Of a DNA stretch of 64,000 bases, positions 1 to 8,070 are shown piece by piece. Made by a program: the position numbers and the translations under genes. Numbering within the stretch: the first letter of the stretch is position 1; every line of letters starts with the position of its first letter. The stretch is taken from assembly GCA_963747775.1 (NCBI GenBank), contig CAVVGT010000007.1, positions 372,001 to 436,000 on the forward strand. Reading direction: 5' to 3'. The stretch is from JAGVSZ01 sp963747775. GTDB taxonomy: Bacteria > Pseudomonadota > Gammaproteobacteria > Burkholderiales > SG8-39. The notes under the pieces are model-generated. The model was not told the DNA's origin. It did not search any database and worked only from the letters and a program-made list of their open reading frames with translations.

Positions 1-204
1 CATATCCAGGCCGATCGTGTCGCCGTCGACGGTCAACCGCTGCGCGATCGCGAGCGCGGGATCGAGCAGCGCGCGATCGTATGCCTCCGAAGCGATCGCG
101 AGCGCGGTGCGATAGGCGGCGATCGCGCTCGCCACCAGCACGCCGGCGAGCGGCACCAGCAGCCAGCCGAGCAGCAGCCGGCGGAGGCTGCGCTCAGGGC
201 GCAC
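1..204 (-). CDS. Sensor histidine kinase, N-terminal fragment (TctE/QseC-like)
   Basis: This is the start of a membrane sensor kinase cut by the window edge; 68 codons are visible. The proposed GTG start at 204 overlaps the end of the response-regulator gene by 11 bases in another frame. The product opens with basic residues, then a hydrophobic segment (about residues 8-28, LLLGWLLVPLAGVLVASAI), then AYRTALAIASEAYDRALLDPA, which resembles the first periplasmic stretch of TctE/QseC-type kinases. No catalytic domain lies inside the window. Pairing with the OmpR-type regulator is inferred from the overlap. TctE is favoured because TctDE systems control citrate/tricarboxylate uptake and this genome carries many Bug receptors, but the ligand cannot be read from this piece. 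Confidence 0.7.
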   Translation of the reverse strand, partial: MRPERSLRRLLLGWLLVPLAGVLVASAIAAYRTALAIASEAYDRALLDPALAIAQRLTVDGDTIGLDM

Positions 205-868
205 GCGGCGGTTCCAGCACGTAGCCGAACCCGCGCACCGTACGGATTCGGAGCCCGGCGGGCTCCAGCTTCGTGCGCAGCCGCGAGACGTACACTTCGA
301 CGGCGTTGTGGCTGAGCTTTTCGTCCCAGCTCGAAAGCGACTGCACGATGCGCTCCTTGGAGAGCGCCACGCCCGGCTGGGTGACCAGCAGCTCGATGAT
401 CGCCCACTCCCGGGCGGTCAGCTCCAGCGGCTCCCCGCTCACCCGCGCCTGGCGTCCAACCAGATCGAGCGTCAGGGGCCCGAGCACGAGCTGCGGAGTC
501 GTGGGCGTGTGTCCGCGCCGGATGAGCGCACGCACGCGCGCCTCGAGCTCCTCGGTCGCGAACGGCTTCACCAGGTAGTCGTCGGCGCCCAGGTCGAGGC
601 CGCGCACGCGGTCGGCGACGGCATCGCGCGCGGTGACGACGATGACCGGAACGTAGCGCTCCGCGCGGCGGAGCCGCTTGAGCATGTCGAAGCCGTCGAT
701 GCCCGGCAGACCCAGATCCAGGATGACCAGGTCGAACGACTCGTGCTCGACGGCGAGCAGCGCGCGTTCGGCGCTGTCGACCCAGTCGACCGCGTAGCCC
801 GACTGCCGCAGGCTGCGTGCGAGGCCGTCGGCGAGCAGCGCGTCGTCTTCCACGATGAGCAGGCGCAT
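194..868 (-). CDS. OmpR/PhoB-family response regulator (TctD/QseB-like)
   Basis: A 224-residue two-domain transcriptional regulator. The receiver domain (about 1-115) shows the acidic pair Asp8-Asp9, the phospho-acceptor Asp51 in LDLGLPG, and a conserved Lys in DYLVKPF. The C-terminal winged helix (about 125-220) ends with SRLRTKLEPAGLRIRTVRGFGY split over its typical recognition helix and hairpin. It is translated just ahead of, and overlapping, the sensor kinase, so the two form one two-component operon. The sequence belongs to the QseB/TctD branch; which one cannot be settled without the kinase. A promoter would lie in 869-919, the same short gap that holds the upstream copy of the tsaD start on the other strand. 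Confidence 0.88.
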   Translation of the reverse strand: MRLLIVEDDALLADGLARSLRQSGYAVDWVDSAERALLAVEHESFDLVILDLGLPGIDGFDMLKRLRRAERYVPVIVVTARDAVADRVRGLDLGADDYLVKPFATEELEARVRALIRRGHTPTTPQLVLGPLTLDLVGRQARVSGEPLELTAREWAIIELLVTQPGVALSKERIVQSLSSWDEKLSHNAVEVYVSRLRTKLEPAGLRIRTVRGFGYVLEPPRAP

Positions 869-919
869 GCCCGGGCTATGTTAGTCGCGGCGCGGCAAAT
901 CGGCTACGCTCACCGCTCC

Positions 920-952
920 ATGTTGGTACTCGGAATCGAGACTTCCTGCGAC
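920..952 (+). repeat. Upstream copy of the tsaD start (direct repeat 1)
   Basis: These 33 bases encode MLVLGIETSCD, the same 11 residues that open tsaD at 1043. The two DNA copies differ at four positions, all synonymous (TTG/CTC, CTC/CTT, GAC/GAT), and share a 20-base identical core, GGAATCGAGACTTCCTGCGA. The copies are 123 bases apart, exactly 41 codons, so the frame is the same, but a TAG at 1031-1033 stops reading from this upstream ATG after 37 codons. It is therefore either a dead former start or a short leader peptide. Confidence 0.85.
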
Positions 953-960
953 GCCGCCGC

Positions 961-1018
961 TGCAAGGGGGCCAGGTTGGGAAAGGAAGGGTCCCAACCCT
1001 TCCTTAGGCCCCCTTGCA
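961..1018. repeat. Nested inverted repeat between the two tsaD start copies
   Basis: A perfect 12-base outer arm (TGCAAGGGGGCC, 961-972) pairs with 1007-1018. Inside it two hairpins compete: 974-981 with 991-998 (GGTTGGGA stem, 9-base loop) and 982-990 with 997-1005 (AAGGAAGGG stem, 6-base loop). They share bases 997-998 and interleave, so only one can form fully. The element lies exactly between the duplicated tsaD starts. It may be the remnant of a small palindromic mobile element or a regulatory leader. No second copy was noticed elsewhere in the window by eye. Confidence 0.8.
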
Positions 1019-1042
1019 TATCCCCCAAGTTAGTATCTCTGC

Positions 1043-1075
1043 ATGCTCGTACTTGGAATCGAGACTTCCTGCGAT
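1043..1075 (+). repeat. Functional copy of the tsaD start (direct repeat 2)
   Basis: Second member of the direct repeat, here in frame with the full-length tsaD gene. Its codons CTT and GAT are the AT-richer synonyms of those in the upstream copy. A TAGTAT box (1031-1036) stands six bases before the ATG; if it were a -10 element the transcript would be leaderless. Confidence 0.85.
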
Positions 1076-2059
1076 GAGACTGGCGTCGCGCTGTACGACA
1101 GCGCGCGTGGCCTGCTCGCGCACGAGGTTCACACTCAGGCCGCGCTGCACGCCGAATACGGCGGCGTCGTGCCGGAGCTCGCCTCGCGCGATCACATCCG
1201 CCGCACGCTGCCGCTCGTGCGGCGCGTGCTCGCCAACGCGGGTGCGGGACTCGATGAGGTGGACGCGGTCGCGTACACCCAAGGGCCGGGGCTTGCGGGC
1301 GCGCTGCTCGTCGGCGCGAGCATCGCCGCCGGGCTCGCTTACGGGCTCGGCGTGCCGGTGATCGGCGTGCATCACCTGGAGGGACATCTGCTCTCGCCGC
1401 TTCTCTCGAAGACCCCGCCGGCGTTCCCGTTCGTCGCGCTGCTCGTCTCGGGCGGTCACACCCAGCTGATGGAGGTCGAGGGCGTCGGGCGCTACCGGCT
1501 GCTCGGCGAGACGCTGGACGACGCGGCCGGCGAGGCGTTCGACAAGACCGCGCAGGTGCTCGGGCTCGGCTATCCCGGCGGCCCCGCACTCGCACAGCTC
1601 GCCGACCGGGGGCAGCGCGGGCGCCATCGCCTGCCCCGACCGATGATCGCGAGCGGCGATCTCGAGTTCAGCTTCAGCGGGCTGAAGACGGCGGTGCTGA
1701 CGCTCGTTCGGAACACCGCACCCGAGGCGGCCGCGAAGGCCGACGTCGCCGCGGAATTCCAGGAAGCGGTCGTCGATGTGCTGGTCGCGAAATGCCGCGC
1801 CGCGCTCGAGGCGACCGGTCATCAGCGGCTGGTGATCGCCGGCGGCGTCGGCGCGAACCGCCGGCTGCGCGAGCGGCTGGACGCAACGGCCACCGCGGAA
1901 GGCTTCGAGGTTTACTACCCGGAGCTCGAGCTCTGCACCGACAACGGCGCGATGATCGCGCTCGCCGGCGCATTGCGCCTGCCTTCGTCGGCGCCGCGCG
2001 GCTACGCCTTCACCGTCCGCCCGCGGTGGGATCTCGCTCAGCTGACGGCGGCGGGCTGA
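1043..2059 (+). CDS. tsaD: tRNA N6-adenosine threonylcarbamoyltransferase TsaD
   Basis: TsaD transfers the threonylcarbamoyl group to A37 of ANN-decoding tRNAs, working in the cytoplasm with TsaB, TsaE and TsaC. The 338-residue product has the family's usual length, the N-terminal GIETSCDETG motif of the ASKHA fold, the metal-binding pair His111 and His115 in HHLEGH, the GGHTQL loop and the C-terminal VIAGGVGANRRLR and CTDNGAMIA motifs. It is essential in most bacteria. Two ATGs encode the same first 11 residues; only the one at 1043 continues into the gene because a stop at 1031 closes the other. No clear Shine-Dalgarno precedes 1043. The 3-prime end overlaps the convergent plsY gene by 50 bases. 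Confidence 0.97.
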   Translation: MLVLGIETSCDETGVALYDSARGLLAHEVHTQAALHAEYGGVVPELASRDHIRRTLPLVRRVLANAGAGLDEVDAVAYTQGPGLAGALLVGASIAAGLAYGLGVPVIGVHHLEGHLLSPLLSKTPPAFPFVALLVSGGHTQLMEVEGVGRYRLLGETLDDAAGEAFDKTAQVLGLGYPGGPALAQLADRGQRGRHRLPRPMIASGDLEFSFSGLKTAVLTLVRNTAPEAAAKADVAAEFQEAVVDVLVAKCRAALEATGHQRLVIAGGVGANRRLRERLDATATAEGFEVYYPELELCTDNGAMIALAGALRLPSSAPRGYAFTVRPRWDLAQLTAAG

Positions 2060-2669
2060 CCTCCGGAGGTCTTTTCTGCCCGATGCGGCTCTCCGTCCCG
2101 GCGACGAGCTTGCGGATGTTCTCGGCGTGGCGCCAGACGAGCAGGACCGCGATCGCCAGGACCGCGGCGGCATAGACGCCGAACCCGAGCACAAGCGCGG
2201 TGAAGAACGGCGCGAACACCGCTGCGGCCAGCGCAGCGAGCGAGGAATAGCGGAAGAAGAAAGCGATGATCAGCCACGTGGCGAGCGTGAAAACCCCGAT
2301 GCGCCAGTCGAGCGCGAGCAGGATGCCGGCCGCAGTAGCCACGCCCTTTCCGCCCTGGAAGCGGACGAACACCGGCCAGAGGTGCCCGACGAAGACCGCG
2401 AGCGCCGCCGCCGCGATCCCGCCGTCGTCGACGCCGAACCGCCAGGCGAACGCGCGCGCCAGGAACACGGCGAGCCAGCCCTTCGCGCCGTCGCCGATCA
2501 GCGTCAGCACCGCGGCGAGCTTGTTGCCCGTCCGCAGCACGTTCGTGGCGCCCGGGTTGCCGGAGCCGTAGGTGTGCGGGTCCGGCAGTCCGAACGCCTT
2601 GCTCACGATCACCGCGAACGACAGCGAGCCGATGAGGTAAGCGATTAGAATGAATGCGAACGTGGCCAC
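2010..2669 (-). CDS. plsY: Glycerol-3-phosphate acyltransferase PlsY
   Basis: PlsY is the inner-membrane enzyme that moves the acyl group of acyl-phosphate (made by PlsX) to glycerol-3-phosphate, the first step of phospholipid synthesis. The 219-residue product has the usual five-helix layout and the three family motifs: GSGNPGATNVLR (about residues 36-47), the GDGAKGWLAV loop, and HLWPVFVRFQGGKGVATAAG around residue 100. Start is a GTG at 2669; the N-terminus ATFAFILIAYLIGS is the first membrane helix. A hydrophilic tail of about 20 residues (PPEVSPPPSAERDP) extends past the last helix and is what overlaps tsaD. The neighbouring genes tsaD and folB are common companions in proteobacteria. 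Confidence 0.96.
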   Translation of the reverse strand: MATFAFILIAYLIGSLSFAVIVSKAFGLPDPHTYGSGNPGATNVLRTGNKLAAVLTLIGDGAKGWLAVFLARAFAWRFGVDDGGIAAAALAVFVGHLWPVFVRFQGGKGVATAAGILLALDWRIGVFTLATWLIIAFFFRYSSLAALAAAVFAPFFTALVLGFGVYAAAVLAIAVLLVWRHAENIRKLVAGTESRIGQKRPPEVSPPPSAERDPTAGGR

Positions 2670-2748
2670 GCGGATCGCGCCCGAACCAGGCCGCGAAGTC
2701 TAGCGCGAACCGGCGGCCGAAACCCGCGCCCGACAACCGACCGCCCCC

Positions 2749-3102
2749 ATGGACCAGCTCTACCTCCGCGACGTGCGCCTCGAGGCGAAGGTCGGCATCT
2801 ACAAGCGCGAGCGCGGCACGACCCAGCCCATCGCGCTCGACCTCGACATCGCGCTGCCGACCGAGCGGGTCTTCGCGAGCGGCAAGGTCGCGGACACCAT
2901 CGACTACGCGGTGCTGGTCGGGCGGATTCGCGCCGAGCTGGCGGAGCGGCGGTTCGGCCTGGTCGAGGAGCTGGCGGCGTTCGTCGCGCAGCTCGTGCTC
3001 GACGAGTTTCACGCGCCGTGGGTCCGCGTGGGCGTGGCGAAGCTCGGCATCCTCAAGGACGTGCGGCTCGTCGGTGTGACGATCGAGCGCAGGAAAGCCT
3101 GA
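2749..3102 (+). CDS. folB: Dihydroneopterin aldolase FolB
   Basis: FolB splits 7,8-dihydroneopterin to 6-hydroxymethyl-dihydropterin and glycolaldehyde in folate synthesis. The 117-residue product matches the short T-fold family: MDQLYLRDVRLEAKVGIY at the N-terminus, then QPIALDLDIAL, the DTIDYAVL strand, the LVEELAAFVAQ helix carrying the conserved Glu, and the closing VGVTIERRK strand. It stands alone on the plus strand, 79 bases from the start of divergent plsY, and ends four bases before the convergent ybaK stop. It could also act as dihydroneopterin epimerase (FolX), but length and the VEELA signature favour FolB. Confidence 0.93.
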   Translation: MDQLYLRDVRLEAKVGIYKRERGTTQPIALDLDIALPTERVFASGKVADTIDYAVLVGRIRAELAERRFGLVEELAAFVAQLVLDEFHAPWVRVGVAKLGILKDVRLVGVTIERRKA

Positions 3103-3106
3103 TTTC

Positions 3107-3598
3107 CTAGGTCGCCAGGCCCGCCTCCACCGGCGTCACCGCCAGCACGCGGGGGAGCGCCTTCGGATCGATCCCGACGAGGAACCCGCGCCGGCCGCCG
3201 TTGATGTAGATCTTCGGTAATTCAAGGATCGTGCGCTCGACGTAGACCGGCATGCGCTTGCGCGTCCCGAACGGCGAGGTGCCGCCGATTTGATAGCCGG
3301 AATGGCGCTGCGCCACCTCGGGTTGGCAGGGCTCGATCCGCTTGACGCCCGCCTGCCGTGCGAGGTTCTTCGTCGAGACTTCGCGGTCGCCGTGCATCAG
3401 GACGATCAGCGGACGCTTGGCATCGTCCTCCATCACGAGCGTCTTGACGACGTGATGCTCGTCGACGCCGAGCGCCTCCGCCGACACGCGCGTGCCGCCG
3501 TGCTCGAGGTACTCGTACACGTGCTCGGTGTACGCGACGCCGTGCTTCTTGAGGAACGCGGTGGCGGGAGTCTCCGAGACGTGCTCTTTGCGCGCCAT
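3107..3598 (-). CDS. ybaK: Cys-tRNA(Pro) deacylase YbaK/EbsC family
   Basis: A 163-residue single-domain trans-editing protein that hydrolyses Cys-tRNA(Pro) made in error by prolyl-tRNA synthetase. Visible family features are TPATAFLKKHGV at the N-terminus, the EALGVDEHHVVKTLV segment with the conserved Lys, GYQIGGTSPFGTRK around residue 100 (the Gly-Gly-x-Ser/Thr loop of the YbaK fold), and IYINGGRRGFLVGIDP near the end. Length is as expected. It lies directly upstream of xerD on the same strand order only in the sense of transcription direction; the xerD stop and this start are separated by four bases, so xerD is upstream and ybaK follows it in one message. Confidence 0.93.
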   Translation of the reverse strand: MARKEHVSETPATAFLKKHGVAYTEHVYEYLEHGGTRVSAEALGVDEHHVVKTLVMEDDAKRPLIVLMHGDREVSTKNLARQAGVKRIEPCQPEVAQRHSGYQIGGTSPFGTRKRMPVYVERTILELPKIYINGGRRGFLVGIDPKALPRVLAVTPVEAGLAT

Positions 3599-3602
3599 CG
3601 GG

Positions 3603-4547
3603 TCAGCCGCGGGGATGGTGCTTCGCGTGGAGCTGCTTCAGCCGCTCGCGCGCAACGTGAGTGTAGATCTGGGTCGTCGAGATGTCGGAGTGGCCGAGGA
3701 GCATCTGCACGACGCGCAGGTCGGCGCCGTGGTTGAGCAGATGGGTCGCGAACGCGTGCCTGAGCGTGTGGGGCGAAAGGCTCTTGCCGGGGACCGCGCG
3801 CGCGCCGTGGCGCTTGATGAGGTGCCAGAACGCCTGTCGCGTCATCGGGCCGCCGCGCGAAGTCACGAACACGGCGTCGGCCGCCCCGCCCTTCAGAAGC
3901 CGCGGGCGCGCCTCGCGCCGGTACCGAACGAGCCACGCCACGGCCTCCTCGCCGATCGGCACCATGCGCTCCTTCGCCCCCTTGCCGAACACCCGCACCA
4001 CGCCCATGTCGAGGCTCACCTCGGCGCTCCTCAGCGCCACGAGCTCCGACACGCGCAGCCCCGCCGCATACAGCATCTCTAGCATTGCGCGATCGCGCAG
4101 CCCGGCGGGCGTCTCGACGTCGGGTGACGCAAGCAGCGCCTCGACGTCGGCCTCGGTCAGGGTCTTCGGAAATCGCGGCGGCCGCCTCGGCGCATCGAGG
4201 CGGACGGTCGGGTCGACGGACACGAGGTTCGCGGCGAGCGCGTGGCGATAGAAACGCTTGAGGCTGGAGGCAAGCCGTGCCTGCGTGCTCGCGCGCACGG
4301 GCGCCGCGCCCTGCGAGTGCCGGAAGGCGAGATAGCCGAGCACGTCGGGCTCGCCCGTAGCGAGGAGCGACTTGTGGCGTGTCGCGAGCCAGCGGGCGAA
4401 GAGACGCAGGTCGCGGCGATAGGCCTCGAGCGTGTTCTTCGCGAGCCCGTCCTCCAGCCAGAGGCGATCGCAGAACTCGTCGAGCAGCGCGAGATCCGCG
4501 GGCGACGCCGCGGCGGGCGAACCGGCCGGAGCGGCGGTGCGACTCAG
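3603..4547 (-). CDS. xerD: Site-specific tyrosine recombinase XerD (probable CTG start)
   Basis: XerD works with XerC at dif to resolve chromosome dimers with FtsK. The N-terminal SAM-like domain (FCDRLWLEDGLAKNTLEAY) and the full catalytic set are present: Arg in AAGLRVSEL, Lys in GKGAKER, His-x-x-Arg in SPHTLRHAFATHLL, His in LLGHSDISTTQIYTH and the Tyr nucleophile in that same stretch. From the first plausible codon the protein is 314 residues, slightly above the usual 298. No ATG, GTG or TTG stands in frame near the ogt stop; a CTG overlaps it as CTGA, the geometry of ATGA coupling, so I place the start there. This is the housekeeping enzyme, not a mobile-element integrase. Confidence 0.93.
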   Translation of the reverse strand: MSRTAAPAGSPAAASPADLALLDEFCDRLWLEDGLAKNTLEAYRRDLRLFARWLATRHKSLLATGEPDVLGYLAFRHSQGAAPVRASTQARLASSLKRFYRHALAANLVSVDPTVRLDAPRRPPRFPKTLTEADVEALLASPDVETPAGLRDRAMLEMLYAAGLRVSELVALRSAEVSLDMGVVRVFGKGAKERMVPIGEEAVAWLVRYRREARPRLLKGGAADAVFVTSRGGPMTRQAFWHLIKRHGARAVPGKSLSPHTLRHAFATHLLNHGADLRVVQMLLGHSDISTTQIYTHVARERLKQLHAKHHPRG

Positions 4548-5074
4548 AGCTGCACGCCTTCGTGCGCGAGCAGCCAGCGCTTGATCGCGATGTGGAAGCC
4601 GTTGTCGTTGCGCGCGAAGCCCCCGATGCCGGTCGACGACACGACCCGGTGGCACGGGATGGCGAGCGGATAGAAGTTCGCGCCGCACGCCTGGCCCACC
4701 GGGCGCGGACCCGAGCGCAGCGCTTTCGCGACCGCGCCGTAGCTCCTCACTTCGCCGGCGGGGATCGCGGCGATCCGCTCCCAGACGCGCCGCTGGAAGC
4801 GCGTGCCCACCGGCTTGAGGGGCAGCTCGAACGCAGCCCTGGGATTGCGCAGGTATGCCTCGACCTGTTCGGCCGCGGCCGCGGCGAGGCGATTCTGCGG
4901 CGGTACGGCGCGGGTGCCGGGCGGCAGGTACAGGATCTCCGCCACGCACTCGTTCTCGGTGCCGACGCCTTCGGTGCGAATGCCCACGGCGCCGAACGGC
5001 GTGCGCACCACGGCGTCGAGCGCGCGTACTTCGGCTTCGCTCAAGTGTCGTCCCTGCGTCGCCCGATGTTCCAT
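4544..5074 (-). CDS. ogt: Methylated-DNA-[protein]-cysteine S-methyltransferase
   Basis: A suicide DNA-repair protein that takes alkyl groups from O6 of guanine or O4 of thymine onto a cysteine. The 176-residue product carries the active-site motif IPCHRVVSSTG (Cys141), the DNA-binding helix FQRRVWERIAAIPAGEVRSYG just before it, and a C-terminal GGFARNDNGFHIAIKRWLL segment. The ATG at 5074 follows a good ribosome site (GGAGTGAGG). There is no AdaA-like N-terminal domain, so this is Ogt rather than Ada. Its TGA overlaps the proposed CTG start of xerD, implying translational coupling and one operon ogt-xerD-ybaK. Confidence 0.95.
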   Translation of the reverse strand: MEHRATQGRHLSEAEVRALDAVVRTPFGAVGIRTEGVGTENECVAEILYLPPGTRAVPPQNRLAAAAAEQVEAYLRNPRAAFELPLKPVGTRFQRRVWERIAAIPAGEVRSYGAVAKALRSGPRPVGQACGANFYPLAIPCHRVVSSTGIGGFARNDNGFHIAIKRWLLAHEGVQL

Positions 5075-5199
5075 GGCCTCACTCCTCGCGTCTTGCCGGC
5101 ACGTTTCGCCCGGCCGCCACGATCGCGGGCGCAGCCGTCATCCCGTCGCGCCGCTCGACGAAAGGATAGCTCAAGGTCGAGGTCCGAGCCCGGGGCTGC

Positions 5200-5205
5200 T
5201 ATACT
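5200..5205 (+). promoter_or_regulatory. Probable -10 box of typA
   Basis: TATACT, a five-of-six match to the sigma-70 -10 consensus, 30 bases before the typA ATG. No convincing -35 hexamer is found at the normal spacing, so assignment rests on this box and on it being the gap between divergent genes. Confidence 0.45.
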
Positions 5206-5235
5206 CGCGACCCCCTCGCAGTCCCCTGCCGCGTC

Positions 5236-7059
<1,824 letters not shown>

Positions 7060-7063
7060 AGCG

Positions 7064-7348
7064 TTACGGCAGCTTCGCCCGCCGCACCAACGCAAGCAGC
7101 GCGGGCCCGCATGCGACCCGCTCCTCGTGCACGAGCGCGCGACGCCACTCCTCGGCCAGCAGCGTGCAGGTGTCCCGCACGAGCGCCGACACGTCGGTCC
7201 GCTCGGCGAGGATCTCGAGGTGACACTGGATCGAGACCGCCAGGCGCCGGCAGACCTGGCCCTGCGACGCCGCGGTCGCGTACCGCGAGACGAGGTAGAG
7301 CGCGGCGCTCAGGAGGAGATCCGAACGCGTTGCTTCGTGCTTTTCCAT
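7064..7348 (-). CDS. Small Fur-linked protein of unknown function
   Basis: A 94-residue soluble, probably all-helical protein that I do not recognise with confidence. It starts at an ATG behind a strong ribosome site (GAGGAGCCGGG). Visible features are LLLSAALYLVSRYA, then CRRLAVSIQCHLEILAER with two cysteines, then LVRDTCTLLAEEWRR and a late CGPALLALVRR. There is no signal peptide or membrane segment. A near-consensus Fur box stands 36 bases upstream, so it should be made under iron limitation. Its charge and helix pattern recall small Fur-associated proteins such as FagA of pseudomonads, but this is only a loose impression. It ends four bases from the convergent typA stop. Confidence 0.7.
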   Translation of the reverse strand: MEKHEATRSDLLLSAALYLVSRYATAASQGQVCRRLAVSIQCHLEILAERTDVSALVRDTCTLLAEEWRRALVHEERVACGPALLALVRRAKLP

Positions 7349-7383
7349 CCCGGCTCCTCGATCTCAAGCGAATTGCCACAAAT

Positions 7384-7402
7384 GATAATGATTCTCATTA
7401 GC
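7384..7402 (-). promoter_or_regulatory. Fur box
   Basis: GATAATGATTCTCATTAGC matches 16 of 19 positions of the Fur consensus. It lies between the end of the LysE gene and the start of the small gene at 7348, so it should repress that small gene when iron is plentiful. It is strikingly AT-rich for this GC-rich region. Confidence 0.85.
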
Positions 7403-7440
7403 AAGTCAAGCCGGGAATGCACGGAAACCGAAGCGGGGAT

Positions 7441-8070
7441 CTAGGACGTCCGCTTGAACGTCGCGAGCAGCGCGGCGGCGCCCACGAAAAGCCCGCCGAA
7501 CACGCGATTCATCAGGCGGATCTGCCGGGGCGTGCGCAGGAGCCGCAGCATCCTGGCCGCGAACAGCGTGTAGCCGCTCATCACCACCAGATCGATCGCG
7601 GTCAGCGTACCGACCACCGCGAGGTACTGCGGCAGCAGCGCACGCGCCGGATCGATGAAGGGCGGAAGGACCGCGAGAAAGAACACGGTGGCCTTCGGGT
7701 TGGTCGCGTTGACGAGAAACCCCTGCCCGAAAAGCGCGTCCGGCGTCGTCGGCGGCATCGCGGCGCGATCGACGTCGACTGGCACGGCCGGCGCGTTCCA
7801 TGCGCGCCAGCCGAGATACGCGAGGTAGAGCACGCCGAGCCACTTCAGGATCGCGAACGCCAGCGACGACGCGGCGAGGACGGCTCCGAGCCCCGCCCCG
7901 ACGATCGCGAGCTGCAGCGCGATGCCGACCTGCATGCCGAAGATGTTCCAGATGCCGAGGCGGTAGCCGTAGCGCATGCCGGTCGCCATGCAGGCGACCG
8001 CGCCGGCGCCGGGCGACACGCTGATCAGGATCGCCGCGACCAGGAACGCGAGCCAGGTCTCGAGGGTCAT
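7441..8070 (-). CDS. LysE/RhtB-family exporter
   Basis: A 209-residue inner-membrane protein of the LysE superfamily, which exports amino acids or similar small zwitterions using the proton gradient. Six hydrophobic segments are visible, with the family N-terminus FLVAAILISVSPGAGAVACMATG and the NATNPKATVFFLAVLPPFID motif near residue 120. Its ATG overlaps the TGA of the TRAP permease (ATGA), so it is the last gene of that operon. The substrate is unknown; being tied to a TAXI transporter suggests it removes a product or an excess of the imported solute. Confidence 0.88.
   Translation of the reverse strand: MTLETWLAFLVAAILISVSPGAGAVACMATGMRYGYRLGIWNIFGMQVGIALQLAIVGAGLGAVLAASSLAFAILKWLGVLYLAYLGWRAWNAPAVPVDVDRAAMPPTTPDALFGQGFLVNATNPKATVFFLAVLPPFIDPARALLPQYLAVVGTLTAIDLVVMSGYTLFAARMLRLLRTPRQIRLMNRVFGGLFVGAAALLATFKRTS

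Noticed and set aside
974..1005. H-type pseudoknot in the tsaD palindrome
   Set aside because: Pairing 974-981/991-998 with 982-988/999-1005 leaves zero-length connecting loops, which is sterically hard; alternative hairpins are a better reading.
308..1033. Long plus-strand frame ending in MLVLGIETSCD and the palindrome
   Set aside because: It runs antisense through the response-regulator gene; only its last 37 codons from the ATG at 920 are of interest and are reported as the duplicated start.
3603..4547. xerD as an integrase of a mobile element
   Set aside because: Sequence and context (ogt-xerD-ybaK) fit the housekeeping recombinase; no att repeats or cargo lie beside it.
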